A stretch of 64,000 nucleotides of DNA from Pseudomonadota bacterium. Its GTDB lineage: Bacteria; Bdellovibrionota; Bacteriovoracia; Bacteriovoracales; Bacteriovoracaceae. The stretch spans positions 124,001 to 188,000 of the forward strand of contig JAIYDL010000005.1 of assembly GCA_027487515.1 (NCBI GenBank), read 5' to 3'. The stretch's first letter is position 1, and each line of letters starts with the position of its first letter. A model generated the notes under the pieces. That model made no database searches. It saw only the letters and a program-made list of their open reading frames with translations, and was not told the origin of the DNA. Position numbers and translations under genes: made by a program. Positions 33,881-43,165 of the stretch are shown one piece after another.

Positions 33881-35263
33881 CTAGAGCTGGAAGATGAGCT
33901 TCTTGTAGTAGTTGCCTTTCTCCTCAAAGTCCCGGAACACGTCCGTCGACTCGTTCCCTGGACAAAGGAGAATCGTGTCCCCGGTCCGGGACTTCTGGTA
34001 GGCCAGGAGGACCGATTCATCGAAGGATCCCACCAGGAAAGTCTGAGTCATGTCTCCCAGGATCCGGTTCATGGTCTCCTTGACTTCGCCGACCAGCACG
34101 AGGACGCGCACCTTTTCATGGATGATCGCGGAGTACTTATCGAAGGGAATGCCCTCGATCTCTTTTCCTCCGGCAATCAGAATGACCTGATCTTTAAACG
34201 CCTCAAGGGATACCTTGAGTTCATCCATGGTTTCTGACTTCGAATCGTTGTAGAAGCGAACGCCGTTCTTCTCAACAACGAACTCAAGCCGATGCGGGAT
34301 CCCCGGAAACTTTTCGATGCACTGTTGGATCGCCTGATCGGAGACCTTGAGGGCCTTACAGGCGGTGATGGCGGCCATGAGATTTTCACGATTGTTGACG
34401 CCGACGATCCGCATGTCGGTCACCTTGAACTCGGAATGGAAATGGATGTTCGAATGGATGCGCTTGTCGTGGAAATGGGTTCCTTGAATCTCGGAGATGA
34501 CTCCCATGGTGACGAAGGACTTCCGGGAGTACCAGAAGGTCTGCGCCTGCGACGAGCGCAGAACGGAGTTTGAAGCGAGCTTATCGAAGTTCACCACGAG
34601 GTAGTTCTCAGGCCCGAGACCACGAGCGACCTTGAGGGCAGTGTCGAGGTACTCGGCAGAACTTTTGAAGCGGCCGAGGAGGTTCTTCTCTTCGAGGTTC
34701 GGGTAGACCGCAAGCACGGGCCTGAAGTTCTCGACGGTCTGGAGTTGCTGCGGGGACACCTCGATCACACAGAAGTCCACTTCCTCCCGGTTCGGGAGGC
34801 TCAGGAAATTGATGAAGGGCTCTTCGGAGGTGCCACCGACAAACACATTCTTCTTATCGAGTTTGAGCGTGTACCCAATCATGTGAGAGGTAATGGTCCT
34901 CCCGTGGGAGCCGCAGACGGCGACGATCGGCTTGGCACAGTTCTCGACGGCGAAGGCGAAGTCTGAGTAGACCTTCCGGCCGTGCTCCCGGGCGACCCGG
35001 AGCTGAGAGAGATTCGGATCTACGGATGACGAGTAGACGATGATGTCAGCTTCGATGAAGTCTTCGTCCCGATGTTCACCGAGGGTCATACCAGGCGTCG
35101 GGGAGATCTTCTTCAACCGCTTGACCTGCTTATTCAAATCGAAGATCGGCTTGATATCTGTGACCTTGATCTCGCAGCCCCACTGGGTGAAGAGGTGGAT
35201 GAGTGCGAAGCCTGTCTTCCCAAGACCCACGACGAGGATCTTTTTTCCTTTATACTTTTCCAT
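33881..35263 (-). CDS. murD: UDP-N-acetylmuramoylalanine--D-glutamate ligase
   Basis: 460 residues. Adds D-Glu to UDP-MurNAc-L-Ala. The N-terminal Rossmann GLGKTGFALI and VYSSSVDPN are typical. The P-loop region reads VAVCGSHGRTITSHMIGY, with Arg where most Mur ligases have Lys (GTNGKST), a notable deviation in the ATP phosphate loop. HRLEFV and NDSKSETMD are conserved, as is AGGKEIEG. It lies 18 nt after mraY. Confidence 0.88.
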   Translation of the reverse strand: MEKYKGKKILVVGLGKTGFALIHLFTQWGCEIKVTDIKPIFDLNKQVKRLKKISPTPGMTLGEHRDEDFIEADIIVYSSSVDPNLSQLRVAREHGRKVYSDFAFAVENCAKPIVAVCGSHGRTITSHMIGYTLKLDKKNVFVGGTSEEPFINFLSLPNREEVDFCVIEVSPQQLQTVENFRPVLAVYPNLEEKNLLGRFKSSAEYLDTALKVARGLGPENYLVVNFDKLASNSVLRSSQAQTFWYSRKSFVTMGVISEIQGTHFHDKRIHSNIHFHSEFKVTDMRIVGVNNRENLMAAITACKALKVSDQAIQQCIEKFPGIPHRLEFVVEKNGVRFYNDSKSETMDELKVSLEAFKDQVILIAGGKEIEGIPFDKYSAIIHEKVRVLVLVGEVKETMNRILGDMTQTFLVGSFDESVLLAYQKSRTGDTILLCPGNESTDVFRDFEEKGNYYKKLIFQL

Positions 35264-35281
35264 GAGAGCTCCTTAAGTGGT

Positions 35282-36358
35282 TTATCGAAGTTTCAGAGTC
35301 GCAAGCGCCAGGATGGCGAAAATCAGACTGACGATCCAGAATCGCACGATCACTTTCGTCTCCGGCCAGCCGGTCAGTTCGAAGTGATGGTGAATGGGGG
35401 CCATCTTAAAGATCCGCTTCCCTCGAGTCTTAAACGAGGCGACCTGTAAGATCACAGACACGGCTTCGATCACAAAGATTCCACCGATCAGGACGAAGAG
35501 GAACTCATTTTTTGTGAGGACGGCGATCGTCCCGAGGCAACCGCCCAGGGATAAGGAGCCGACGTCTCCCATGAAGATCTCCGCCGGGTAGGCGTTGTAC
35601 CACAAGAAGCCCACGCCTGCCCCGATGATCGCCGCGACCAGGACTAAGAGCTCACCGACGTCGGGGACGTGGGGAATGAAGAGGTAACTCGCAAGTTCCG
35701 AGTGGCCCGCAAGGTATGACAGTAAACCCAGCGTTGCCGCCGAAATGATGGTCGGGCCAATGGCCAACCCATCAAGGCCATCCGTCAGGTTTAAGGCGTT
35801 TGAAGAACCGACGATGACGAACGCCGCGAACGGTACGTAAAACCAACCGATGTCAACCACTGGGTCTTTCACGAACGGAAGGTACACCTGAGAATCTGTG
35901 ACGTTCCATTTGATCATCACGTAGGCGGCGAGAAGCCCGGTCGAAAACTGCCACAGAAGCTTCTGCCGCGCCGACACACCCTTCGTGTTTTTTTTGAGGA
36001 CCTTGAGGTAGTCATCGAGACCACCCAGAAAAAAGTAGGAGACGGTCACGAAAAGCGCCAGGAGAAACGGAAAGGAAACAAAGTTCCCGCAAATAGCACA
36101 AGCGATCATGGCAGAACCCAAGATGAAGACTCCACCGAAGGTGGGAGTGCCTTTTTTCTTCTTGTGAGACTCTGGCCCTTCTTCCCTGATGGTCTGACCA
36201 AACTGCCGAAGCTTCATCAACAAAATAAAACGCTTTCCCCAGAAGATGGAGACAAACGTCGCGATGATAAAAGCGAGGAAAGACCGAAAGGTAATATACT
36301 TAAAAACGTTAAATAAATGAATATTTTGACTTAGCGGGTAAAGCCAATGATACAGCAT
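35282..36358 (-). CDS. mraY: Phospho-N-acetylmuramoyl-pentapeptide transferase
   Basis: 358 residues, ten predicted membrane segments. Transfers phospho-MurNAc-pentapeptide to undecaprenyl phosphate, forming lipid I. KKKGTPTFGGVF, LGGLDDYLKV (DDD-like first Asp motif), ALNLTDGLDGLAIGP, FLWYNAYPAEIFMGDVGSLSLGG and the histidine motif MAPIHHHFELTGWPE are all intact. It lies 25 nt after murF. Confidence 0.97.
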   Translation of the reverse strand: MLYHWLYPLSQNIHLFNVFKYITFRSFLAFIIATFVSIFWGKRFILLMKLRQFGQTIREEGPESHKKKKGTPTFGGVFILGSAMIACAICGNFVSFPFLLALFVTVSYFFLGGLDDYLKVLKKNTKGVSARQKLLWQFSTGLLAAYVMIKWNVTDSQVYLPFVKDPVVDIGWFYVPFAAFVIVGSSNALNLTDGLDGLAIGPTIISAATLGLLSYLAGHSELASYLFIPHVPDVGELLVLVAAIIGAGVGFLWYNAYPAEIFMGDVGSLSLGGCLGTIAVLTKNEFLFVLIGGIFVIEAVSVILQVASFKTRGKRIFKMAPIHHHFELTGWPETKVIVRFWIVSLIFAILALATLKLR

Positions 36359-36383
36359 GTTTATCCCTTTAAAAAAGATAAAC

Positions 36384-37781
36384 TTAAGTTATATCGAACA
36401 GTGACTCCAATTGTAAAGAGCGCGACCCTTTAATAAAGTGGATACCGTAGTTCTTCAAGCAATCACTGCGGTACTCATGCTTAAAGCCGACGCATGATGC
36501 GCGTGCCTGACCTGCCGGGTTGCCCTCGAGATAATGGTCAGCGAAGCGCCCGATGAAATACACATGAGGAAACCCGAGGCCCTTCACGAATTGCCCTACC
36601 TCTTTGTGATACTGGGGAGTTGAATCACCGAGCTCGTTCATGTCCCCGAGGACGACGCACGCGTCGGCGAGCTTAAACCCCTGAGCGAGAACACTCTCCT
36701 TGAAGCCCTCCAGTGCCGCCTTCATAGAAGAAGGGTTCGCGTTATAGGCATCGAGGTAAACGGAGCGGTTTTCGAACTCAATCCATTCCGAGCGATTTTT
36801 CGTCGGGCGAAAGTTCCCACAGGCGTCGACGAAACGGGCGTGGTGCTCTGGGTAGAGGCGCTCTGCGATGAAGAGGCACGTGATGAGATTGAGCTTGTTG
36901 TGCCGACCGGTGATGTGCGAGTTCCGGGCGACGATGGTCCTTCCGGCACACTGGAGTTGCGCTCCATCGTCCAGGTAGGAGATCCGCGCCTGGGCGTCCG
37001 GTGCCTCTCCGAAGCTCACTGTGCCTGAAGTGCTCTCGAGTCGCCGAAGGTAGGGGTCATCGGCGTTGATCAGGAAGAACCCTGTCCCGTGGGAGAGGTT
37101 TCGAACAGCATGGTAAAGGAAAGCTTCTTCGAGGAAAACTGCGTCCTCGGTACCGAAGAACTCTAAGTGTGTCGCACCGATATTGGTCGTGATCCCGGCG
37201 GTGGGTTCGGCGATCTCACACAGCACCTGGATTTCACCCGGGTGATTGCTCCCGAGCTCGAGGACCACGATCTCCGTTTGATCTGTGACGTTCAGGAGCG
37301 TCAGGGGAACGCCGAGGTGGTTGTTATGATTCTTCTCCGTCGCCACGACCTTCCCCGGAAGCACCTGATTGAGGAGGAAGGAGAGCATCTCCTTATGCGT
37401 CGTCTTCCCGTTGGACCCCGAGATCGCGAACACCGTGTTCCGGCCGCTTTTCTTCTTCCATTCCTGGATGTGCCGGTGGGCAAGCTCCTGGAGGAAGGTG
37501 ACGCTATCGCTGAGCGGGATGAACACCGTTTTCGGATGAAGCCGTCGAAGCTCTTCGACCTTCGAGTCGTTCACAGAATCTCGCTGGAAGAAAACGAAAG
37601 GACACTCCTTCTTCAAAAGATCGCCCAGGAGATCCAACGGATTGACCTTGGCCCCCGGGATCGCCACAAAAGCTCCTGGGTGCCGGTACTGACGGGTGTC
37701 GGTCGAGAAGGCGAGGTGGCCCGAGTGCTGAAACGGAACCAGTACGGATGAACAGGTTGGGACGAGTGAAAGATTAATCAT
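36384..37781 (-). CDS. murF: UDP-MurNAc-tripeptide--D-alanyl-D-alanine ligase
   Basis: 465 residues. Adds D-Ala-D-Ala to the tripeptide precursor. P-loop FAISGSNGKTTHKEML, ATEKNHNNHLGVPLTLL, VLELGSNHPGEI and YLDAYNANPSSMKAAL are the expected MurF motifs. Overlaps murE by 4 nt (ATGA). ddl is not in the cluster, so the D-Ala-D-Ala supply gene must be elsewhere. Confidence 0.95.
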   Translation of the reverse strand: MINLSLVPTCSSVLVPFQHSGHLAFSTDTRQYRHPGAFVAIPGAKVNPLDLLGDLLKKECPFVFFQRDSVNDSKVEELRRLHPKTVFIPLSDSVTFLQELAHRHIQEWKKKSGRNTVFAISGSNGKTTHKEMLSFLLNQVLPGKVVATEKNHNNHLGVPLTLLNVTDQTEIVVLELGSNHPGEIQVLCEIAEPTAGITTNIGATHLEFFGTEDAVFLEEAFLYHAVRNLSHGTGFFLINADDPYLRRLESTSGTVSFGEAPDAQARISYLDDGAQLQCAGRTIVARNSHITGRHNKLNLITCLFIAERLYPEHHARFVDACGNFRPTKNRSEWIEFENRSVYLDAYNANPSSMKAALEGFKESVLAQGFKLADACVVLGDMNELGDSTPQYHKEVGQFVKGLGFPHVYFIGRFADHYLEGNPAGQARASCVGFKHEYRSDCLKNYGIHFIKGSRSLQLESLFDIT

Positions 37782-39139
37782 AAGCCTTTCCTTCCAAGAA
37801 AAGATTCAACTTCAGCGATGTCACTGTAGGGATGTTTCACACCTTTGATGAGGATGTAATCCTCGTGGCCCTTCCCCGCAAGGAGGAGCACCTCTTTGCC
37901 GTGGAGGTCCTCGAGGGCCTGCCGAACAGCGCCCCGCCGGTCGACGTTGCACTGGGTGCGGGCCCCGCTCATCCCAGAGAGGATGTCTTCGATGATCTGC
38001 AGGGGATCCTCGGAGCGCGGATTATCGCTCGTGAGATAGACCTCGTCCGCGAGGGCCTCAGCTATTTTTCCCATCTGCGGGCGCTTCGTCCGATCCCGGT
38101 CACCGCCGCAGCCGAAGAGCACCTTGAGCCGGTGTTCGGGGAAGGCTTGGCGGATGGCCCGGCAAACGTTCTCGAGGGCGTCTGGAGAATGAGCGAAGTC
38201 AACCACGACGAAAGATTCCCCGGAGGATCTCACGTAGAACCGACCGTCCGGCGCCACCAGCCGATCGTACACCGGAGGAATCGAAACACGAAAGACCGCC
38301 TCGATCATGGCGACGGCGACTTCCAGATTGTTGCGGTTAAACTGCGTGGAAAAAAAGAGCGGAAGAGGTCCGGCGATCTCCGGGGCCGCCGTGGCCCGGG
38401 GACTGCGCTGTCGGATCCGGTCAAGGAGCTCGCGCTGCTCGGTCGGAACAAAAATCTGCGCCCTTTCGGAAAGGTGCCGAACGAGGAGGAGCTTCGCATC
38501 GAAGTACTCGTCCATGGTTTTGTGGTAATCGAGGTGGTCCTGTGAAAATGACAACCAGCCGGCGGCGTCGAAGGTCAGCCCATGGAGCCGGTCCTGAAAC
38601 AGCGCGTGCGAGCTCGCTTCGAGCACACAGAAGTCCTTCTCTTGTCCGAAGCGGTGGAGGAATTTTCGCAGATCAATCAAGCTCGGAGACGTAAGACCGA
38701 AGTCCAGAATGGTCCGGTGCGGTTCTCGAACCCCGAGGGTTCCGATGGAGATTCCTCGCTTCCCGCAAAGGCCTCCGAGCTGGAGCACGAGATCCGCCGT
38801 GGTTGTCTTGCCATTGGTTCCAGTCACGGCCATGAGCTTGAGCGCTGGGAGGGGATAGAGAAGGTCGAGGAGCACCTTCTGGAGCCGGGGCCACTCCTCC
38901 TCTGGAATGACAGAAGAGTTCGCAGGCTTATCCGGGTGATCACAGTTCAGGATGAGCCAGGCGAACCGCGCGGTCGAGACCCGCTCCGAAAAGAGCGCAG
39001 CTGCTCCGGGGCCGGGGGAAATCCGGTAGAAGAGAAGGGACTGCGCATCCGAGTCCTGCGCCTTCCAGTGCACGTCTCTCACGGTGAGAGAGGGAAGATG
39101 GCCTCCGAGGATCTGCCGAAGATTGATCTCACTCTGCAT
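37778..39139 (-). CDS. murE: UDP-MurNAc-L-alanyl-D-glutamate--meso-diaminopimelate ligase
   Basis: 453 residues, a little short for MurE because the N-terminal domain is reduced. P-loop AVTGTNGKTTTADL (107-113 core), EASSHAL, the carbamylation-type Lys in YFDAKLL (K215), DFAHSPDALEN and GCGGDRDRTKRPQM are present. DNPR at 371-374 is the meso-DAP-specifying motif, so the peptidoglycan is of the DAP type. Its 5' end overlaps ftsI by 11 nt. Confidence 0.95.
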   Translation of the reverse strand: MQSEINLRQILGGHLPSLTVRDVHWKAQDSDAQSLLFYRISPGPGAAALFSERVSTARFAWLILNCDHPDKPANSSVIPEEEWPRLQKVLLDLLYPLPALKLMAVTGTNGKTTTADLVLQLGGLCGKRGISIGTLGVREPHRTILDFGLTSPSLIDLRKFLHRFGQEKDFCVLEASSHALFQDRLHGLTFDAAGWLSFSQDHLDYHKTMDEYFDAKLLLVRHLSERAQIFVPTEQRELLDRIRQRSPRATAAPEIAGPLPLFFSTQFNRNNLEVAVAMIEAVFRVSIPPVYDRLVAPDGRFYVRSSGESFVVVDFAHSPDALENVCRAIRQAFPEHRLKVLFGCGGDRDRTKRPQMGKIAEALADEVYLTSDNPRSEDPLQIIEDILSGMSGARTQCNVDRRGAVRQALEDLHGKEVLLLAGKGHEDYILIKGVKHPYSDIAEVESFLGRKGL

Positions 39140-41048
39140 AGGTGGGTGCTTCGAACTGAAGGCGCAGGGAGGTTCTTCCGACGATCTCGGTGCCCGGGAT
39201 CACCGATTGCTTCGTCACGACTCCGTACCCGAAGAGCTCGAGCTCGATGTTTCTTTCCTCGGCCAACTGGAGAGCACTCGCCTTATCCAGGCCGGCGAAG
39301 TCCGGCATGAACCCCGGCGCAAAGACCTTCGTCGTCTGCGCCTGCTGGGTGTTGACCTCGTCGAGGTTCTTCGAGTTCGACTTCTCGTCGTATTTGGCAA
39401 ACTGGGCGAAGTCTTTTTTCTTGTAGAGGATGTACTGAGTTATCTTTTTAAAGATCGGGGCCGCCGTTGCCCCGCCGTAGTACCCGTTCGCCGTCGGGTG
39501 ATCGACGTAGGCCAGGACGACGAATTTTTTGTTCACGTTGACCGGGAACCCGACGAAGCTTCCGATGTATCCGGAGTACCCTCCGGTCGGTGAAACTCGC
39601 TGGGCCGTTCCCGTTTTCCCGGCGATCTCATAGTGAGGGATCCGCGCATTATCTCCGGTGCCCTCGCTGACGACGGAGATGAGCATTCTAGTGAGTTCCT
39701 CAGAAGTCTTGGACGTGAGAATCCGATTTTCAGGGCGAAGCTGCGAGGAGTCGCTCCGCAGGAGCGTGGGTTTTACGAGGTAGCCACCGTTGGCGATCGC
39801 CGCATAGGCACGGAGCATCTGGATCGCCGTCGTCGCCACTCCCTGGCCGAAGCTAATGTTGCTGAGGCTGAGGGGCCGAACTTTGTCTTTCGCTTTGTAG
39901 CTGAGGATCCCTTTCGACTCGCCCTTGATCTCGATGCCGGTCTTTTGCGCGATCTGAAACTTATCCAGAGTCTCTCGGAGCTTCGGGTACTTCAGCGCGA
40001 ACGCAATCTTGGTGGTGCCAACGTTCGAACTAAACTTCAGGATGTCGGACACCGTTAACCACTCGAAGCGTTCGTGGGTCTCGGCCTCGGAGATCCAATG
40101 GTTCTGGACTTTCATTTTGCCGTACTCGCAGAAGTACTTGGTCTCGGGCTTCGCGATCTTGTTCTCGAGGGCCGAGGCAATGGTGAGCGTTTTAAAGATC
40201 GAGCCCGGCTCGAACGGATCTGTTACGAAGGCGAGCTTCCGGTGCTCCAGCGCATAGGACGTGGCCCGGTTCGGGTCATAGGACGGGTAATTTGCGATCG
40301 CAAGGATCTCACCCGTTTCAGCATCTATCACACCAGCGCCACCGCGCAGGGCCTGGTGGTGGGTCACCGCTTCTTTGAGGTAGCTCTCCAGGGCGCCCTG
40401 GATGTCTTTATCGATCGAGAGTCGGACATCGGGTGCGAAGAGATCAGACGCCCGGGTCTCGTACTTGATCGGCCGGCCCTTGGCGTCCCGGATGTACTTC
40501 ACCACCTGCGGCTTCCCCTTCAGGTCGTCGTTCAGGCTGTTCTCGATTCCCGCGAGCCCAGTGTTATCGATGCCCACGAAACCCAGGGTCTGCGCGACGA
40601 GCTCACGGTTAGGGTAGACTCGTTCTGTGTGTCCTTCGACGAAGATCCCGTCGAGTTTCTTAATCTTCTTGAGCTGCTCCTCTGAGAGCTTTATCTTTCG
40701 GCCCAGCCACGTGTACTTCGTGCGCTTCTGCACGAGCGCGCGGAGCTTCGCGTACGGGAGCTCCGGCACCGCTTTGGAGAGGGCGCGGAGCTGCTCGTAG
40801 AACTCCGCATTCTTTTTCCGTGGGATCGTGAACACGTTGTAGACGTGGACGTTGATCGCCAGGGGATTCCCGTTTCGATCGAGGATGTTCCCCCGGTTCG
40901 GGTACTCTTTGACTTCTCGGATGAACTGGGATTTGGCGTAGGCCAGGAGGCGCGCCTTGTTGACGACCTGGATGTAGAACGCCTTACTCACGACCACGGC
41001 GAAGAGGAGGCAGAAGACGACGAAGCTAAAGAAGATACGATTTTTCAC
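39129..41048 (-). CDS. ftsI: Septal transpeptidase FtsI (PBP3) with PASTA domain
   Basis: 639 residues. One N-terminal membrane segment (about 5-27), the PBP dimer domain, and a transpeptidase domain with SIFK (S283, K286), SSN (340-342) and KTG (478-480). A C-terminal PASTA domain (about 575-635, from PDFAGLDKASALQLA) is present; enterobacterial FtsI lacks it, while Spo VD/PBP2x-like and several delta-type lineages have it. Partner of FtsW at the septum. Preceded by ftsL with a 9-nt gap. Confidence 0.95.
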   Translation of the reverse strand: MKNRIFFSFVVFCLLFAVVVSKAFYIQVVNKARLLAYAKSQFIREVKEYPNRGNILDRNGNPLAINVHVYNVFTIPRKKNAEFYEQLRALSKAVPELPYAKLRALVQKRTKYTWLGRKIKLSEEQLKKIKKLDGIFVEGHTERVYPNRELVAQTLGFVGIDNTGLAGIENSLNDDLKGKPQVVKYIRDAKGRPIKYETRASDLFAPDVRLSIDKDIQGALESYLKEAVTHHQALRGGAGVIDAETGEILAIANYPSYDPNRATSYALEHRKLAFVTDPFEPGSIFKTLTIASALENKIAKPETKYFCEYGKMKVQNHWISEAETHERFEWLTVSDILKFSSNVGTTKIAFALKYPKLRETLDKFQIAQKTGIEIKGESKGILSYKAKDKVRPLSLSNISFGQGVATTAIQMLRAYAAIANGGYLVKPTLLRSDSSQLRPENRILTSKTSEELTRMLISVVSEGTGDNARIPHYEIAGKTGTAQRVSPTGGYSGYIGSFVGFPVNVNKKFVVLAYVDHPTANGYYGGATAAPIFKKITQYILYKKKDFAQFAKYDEKSNSKNLDEVNTQQAQTTKVFAPGFMPDFAGLDKASALQLAEERNIELELFGYGVVTKQSVIPGTEIVGRTSLRLQFEAPTYAE

Positions 41049-41057
41049 CCGGTGCCT

Positions 41058-41369
41058 CTAAGGAATGAGAATGATCTGCTCAGGACCTGGCTCTTTCAAG
41101 TCATACTTCACAGCAAACTCCCGGAGCCGAGGCACGGACATCTCCCGGGCCCGGGAGGCCTTGAGTTCTTTGTTCCGGATCGTCGCCTTCTGGATGTCCG
41201 ACTGGATGTTGTTCAGAAGGTAGGCCTGCTCAATCCCCTTCATTCGAAACGCAACGAAGAGAACTGCGAGGGTTGTGAAGGCGAGCGTGAACGGCAGGGC
41301 CGCGGGATTGAAGAGGAATTCAATCAGCCGGTTGTTAAATTTCTGAGTGCCTTTTTTTCTTAACGCCAT
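41058..41369 (-). CDS. ftsL: Cell division protein FtsL
   Basis: 103 residues. Short basic cytoplasmic tail, one membrane segment (about 24-43), then a helical, coiled-coil-prone periplasmic part (LLNNIQSDIQKATIRNKELKASRARE) and a terminal REFAVKYDLKEPGPEQII: the FtsL pattern. It belongs with FtsB/FtsQ in the divisome. ATG 41369 was chosen over TTG 41372 because AGGAGG lies just upstream. Overlaps rsmH by 35 nt, larger than other overlaps in the cluster. Confidence 0.85.
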   Translation of the reverse strand: MALRKKGTQKFNNRLIEFLFNPAALPFTLAFTTLAVLFVAFRMKGIEQAYLLNNIQSDIQKATIRNKELKASRAREMSVPRLREFAVKYDLKEPGPEQIILIP

Positions 41370-42312
41370 CAACCCCTCCTAGTTGAGAAACCCGCTGCAG
41401 GAGGCGGAGCTTCGCGCTCCGCGAACGGGAATTCTGTGACAGCTCTTCTTCCGTGGCTGTAAGTGGCTTCTTCGTTAAAATGATAGCAGGAAAATCTTTC
41501 TTCTCCACTATTTCTTTGAAGGTATGTTTCACAATCCGGTCTTCCAAGGAGTGGAAGCTAATGACTGCGAGGACACCTCCGTCAGAGAGGAACGGCAACA
41601 GTTTTGGTAGAGTATTCTCGAGCACAGTGAGTTCCGCATTCACCGCGATCCGAAGCGCTTGGAACGTCCGCGTCGCCGGATGCGTTTTTCCGTGCCGGTC
41701 TTTCGGCGGGTACGCGTGGAAGCAAATGTCCTCGATCTGACCAGTGGTTGCAATCTTTTCACGCTGGCGCAGCTCGACGATCCGGGCCGCGATCTTGCGC
41801 GAAAGCCGCTCCTCACCGTACGCGAAGAGGATGTCGGCGATCTCCTTCTCCGGGAGCTCATTCAGAAGATCGGCGGCGGTTCCCGTCGACCGGTCCTCGT
41901 AGTTCATCCGCATGTCGAGAGGAGCGTCGGCCCGAAACGAAAAGCCGCGCTCCATCTTATCAAACTGATGGGACGACACGCCGAGATCCATCAGAATCCC
42001 GGCGAACTTCCCGTGCATCTGGTGGCGCTCGCACCAGTCAGGAAAATCCTGGAAGTTCATGGGTAAGAGGCGGACCGCCTCCGATTTCCCTCGAGCGAGA
42101 ATCATTTTCTCACCGTTCCGGAGTGCATCCGGGTCCTGGTCGGTGGAAAAAACCGTGGAACCACTCACGCGGTCCGAGAGGGCAAAAGTGTGGCCCCCGG
42201 CCCCGAAGGTAAGATCGGCGAACACCATCGAGCCGGAGGCCCGAGCGCCGAGCTCGAGCGCGTCTAGGCACTCCGAGAGCATCACGGAAAAATGGCCGAG
42301 GTATTCGCTCAT
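41335..42312 (-). CDS. rsmH: 16S rRNA (cytosine-N4)-methyltransferase RsmH
   Basis: 325 residues. Methylates C1402 (E. coli numbering) of 16S rRNA. Near the N-terminus are HFSVMLSECLDAL and the SAM site FADLTFGAGGHTFAL; LMDLGVSSHQFDKMERGFSFRADAPLDMRM and the C-terminal ISFHSLEDRIVKHTF are diagnostic. Usually mraZ precedes it; here mtnP does, overlapping by 4 nt (ATGA). Confidence 0.97.
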   Translation of the reverse strand: MSEYLGHFSVMLSECLDALELGARASGSMVFADLTFGAGGHTFALSDRVSGSTVFSTDQDPDALRNGEKMILARGKSEAVRLLPMNFQDFPDWCERHQMHGKFAGILMDLGVSSHQFDKMERGFSFRADAPLDMRMNYEDRSTGTAADLLNELPEKEIADILFAYGEERLSRKIAARIVELRQREKIATTGQIEDICFHAYPPKDRHGKTHPATRTFQALRIAVNAELTVLENTLPKLLPFLSDGGVLAVISFHSLEDRIVKHTFKEIVEKKDFPAIILTKKPLTATEEELSQNSRSRSAKLRLLQRVSQLGGVDGVKKKRHSEI

Positions 42313-43157
42313 TTTCGAAGGATCACGTCAAGGATTTGCCGATGCGCCTCTGTGTGGAGCGCCGGGTCCGTAATGACGGCGTACCCGTTCTCCGGTTCAA
42401 AGCTCACCGGATGCTTGACCAGATCCGGGATCGCCTCTTTAACGAAGGCCTGCGCGGAAAGGTAGTTGGACTTCATGACATCCATGATCTCCTGAACCGT
42501 GCAATGCTCGGCCTTCCAGCAATCGTAATCCGTCACCATCGCCACGGTGGCGTAAGCCATGCCCGCTTCTTTGGCGAGGAACGCTTCAGGCACGTTGGTC
42601 ATGCCGATCACCGCCGCCCCGAAGCTTCGGTAAATCTGCGACTCGGCTTTGGTAGAAAACTGCGGTCCCTCGATGCAGAGGTAGGTCCCACCGAGGTGGG
42701 CCTCGACGCCGGCCCGCTGACACGCAGAATACAAGCGCTTGGAAAGCCCCCCCTCGATCGGGTTCGCAACAGAGACGTGACCGACGATCCCGTCGTCGAA
42801 GAAGCTCCGTTTGCGCAGGCCCTTCGTCCAATCGACGAACTGATCAACCATCACGAATTGCCGAGGCGAATACTGCTCCTGCAGGGAGCCCACGGCCGAG
42901 ACGCTCACGATCGTATCGACTCCGAGCTTTTTGAGCGCGAAGATGTTGGCCCGGTAGTTCACCTCACTGGGAGTGTAGTGGTGACCGATCCCGTGGCGAG
43001 GGAGAAAGTAAAAGGGATACCCATCGACCTCGCACTCCATGACCTCGGCGCTGGGGTCTCCGAAGGGAGTCGGAACGCGGTGAGTGGACTTGACCGTGAT
43101 GGCATCGAGCTTGTAGATCCCCGATCCTCCGATGACTGCGACTCTGATCTGCGACAT
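42309..43157 (-). CDS. mtnP: S-methyl-5'-thioadenosine phosphorylase
   Basis: 282 residues. Cleaves methylthioadenosine to adenine and methylthioribose-1-phosphate in methionine salvage. IGGSGIYKLDAI, TPFGDPSAEV, LPRHGIGHHYTPSEVNYRANIFALK and YLCIEGPQFSTKAE are MTAP/PNP-family signatures; TDYDCW fits MTAP more than purine nucleoside phosphorylase. Start ATG 43157 with AGGAG. The location directly before rsmH, where mraZ normally sits, is unusual. Confidence 0.92.
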   Translation of the reverse strand: MSQIRVAVIGGSGIYKLDAITVKSTHRVPTPFGDPSAEVMECEVDGYPFYFLPRHGIGHHYTPSEVNYRANIFALKKLGVDTIVSVSAVGSLQEQYSPRQFVMVDQFVDWTKGLRKRSFFDDGIVGHVSVANPIEGGLSKRLYSACQRAGVEAHLGGTYLCIEGPQFSTKAESQIYRSFGAAVIGMTNVPEAFLAKEAGMAYATVAMVTDYDCWKAEHCTVQEIMDVMKSNYLSAQAFVKEAIPDLVKHPVSFEPENGYAVITDPALHTEAHRQILDVILRK

Positions 43158-43165
43158 GTCTTCTC

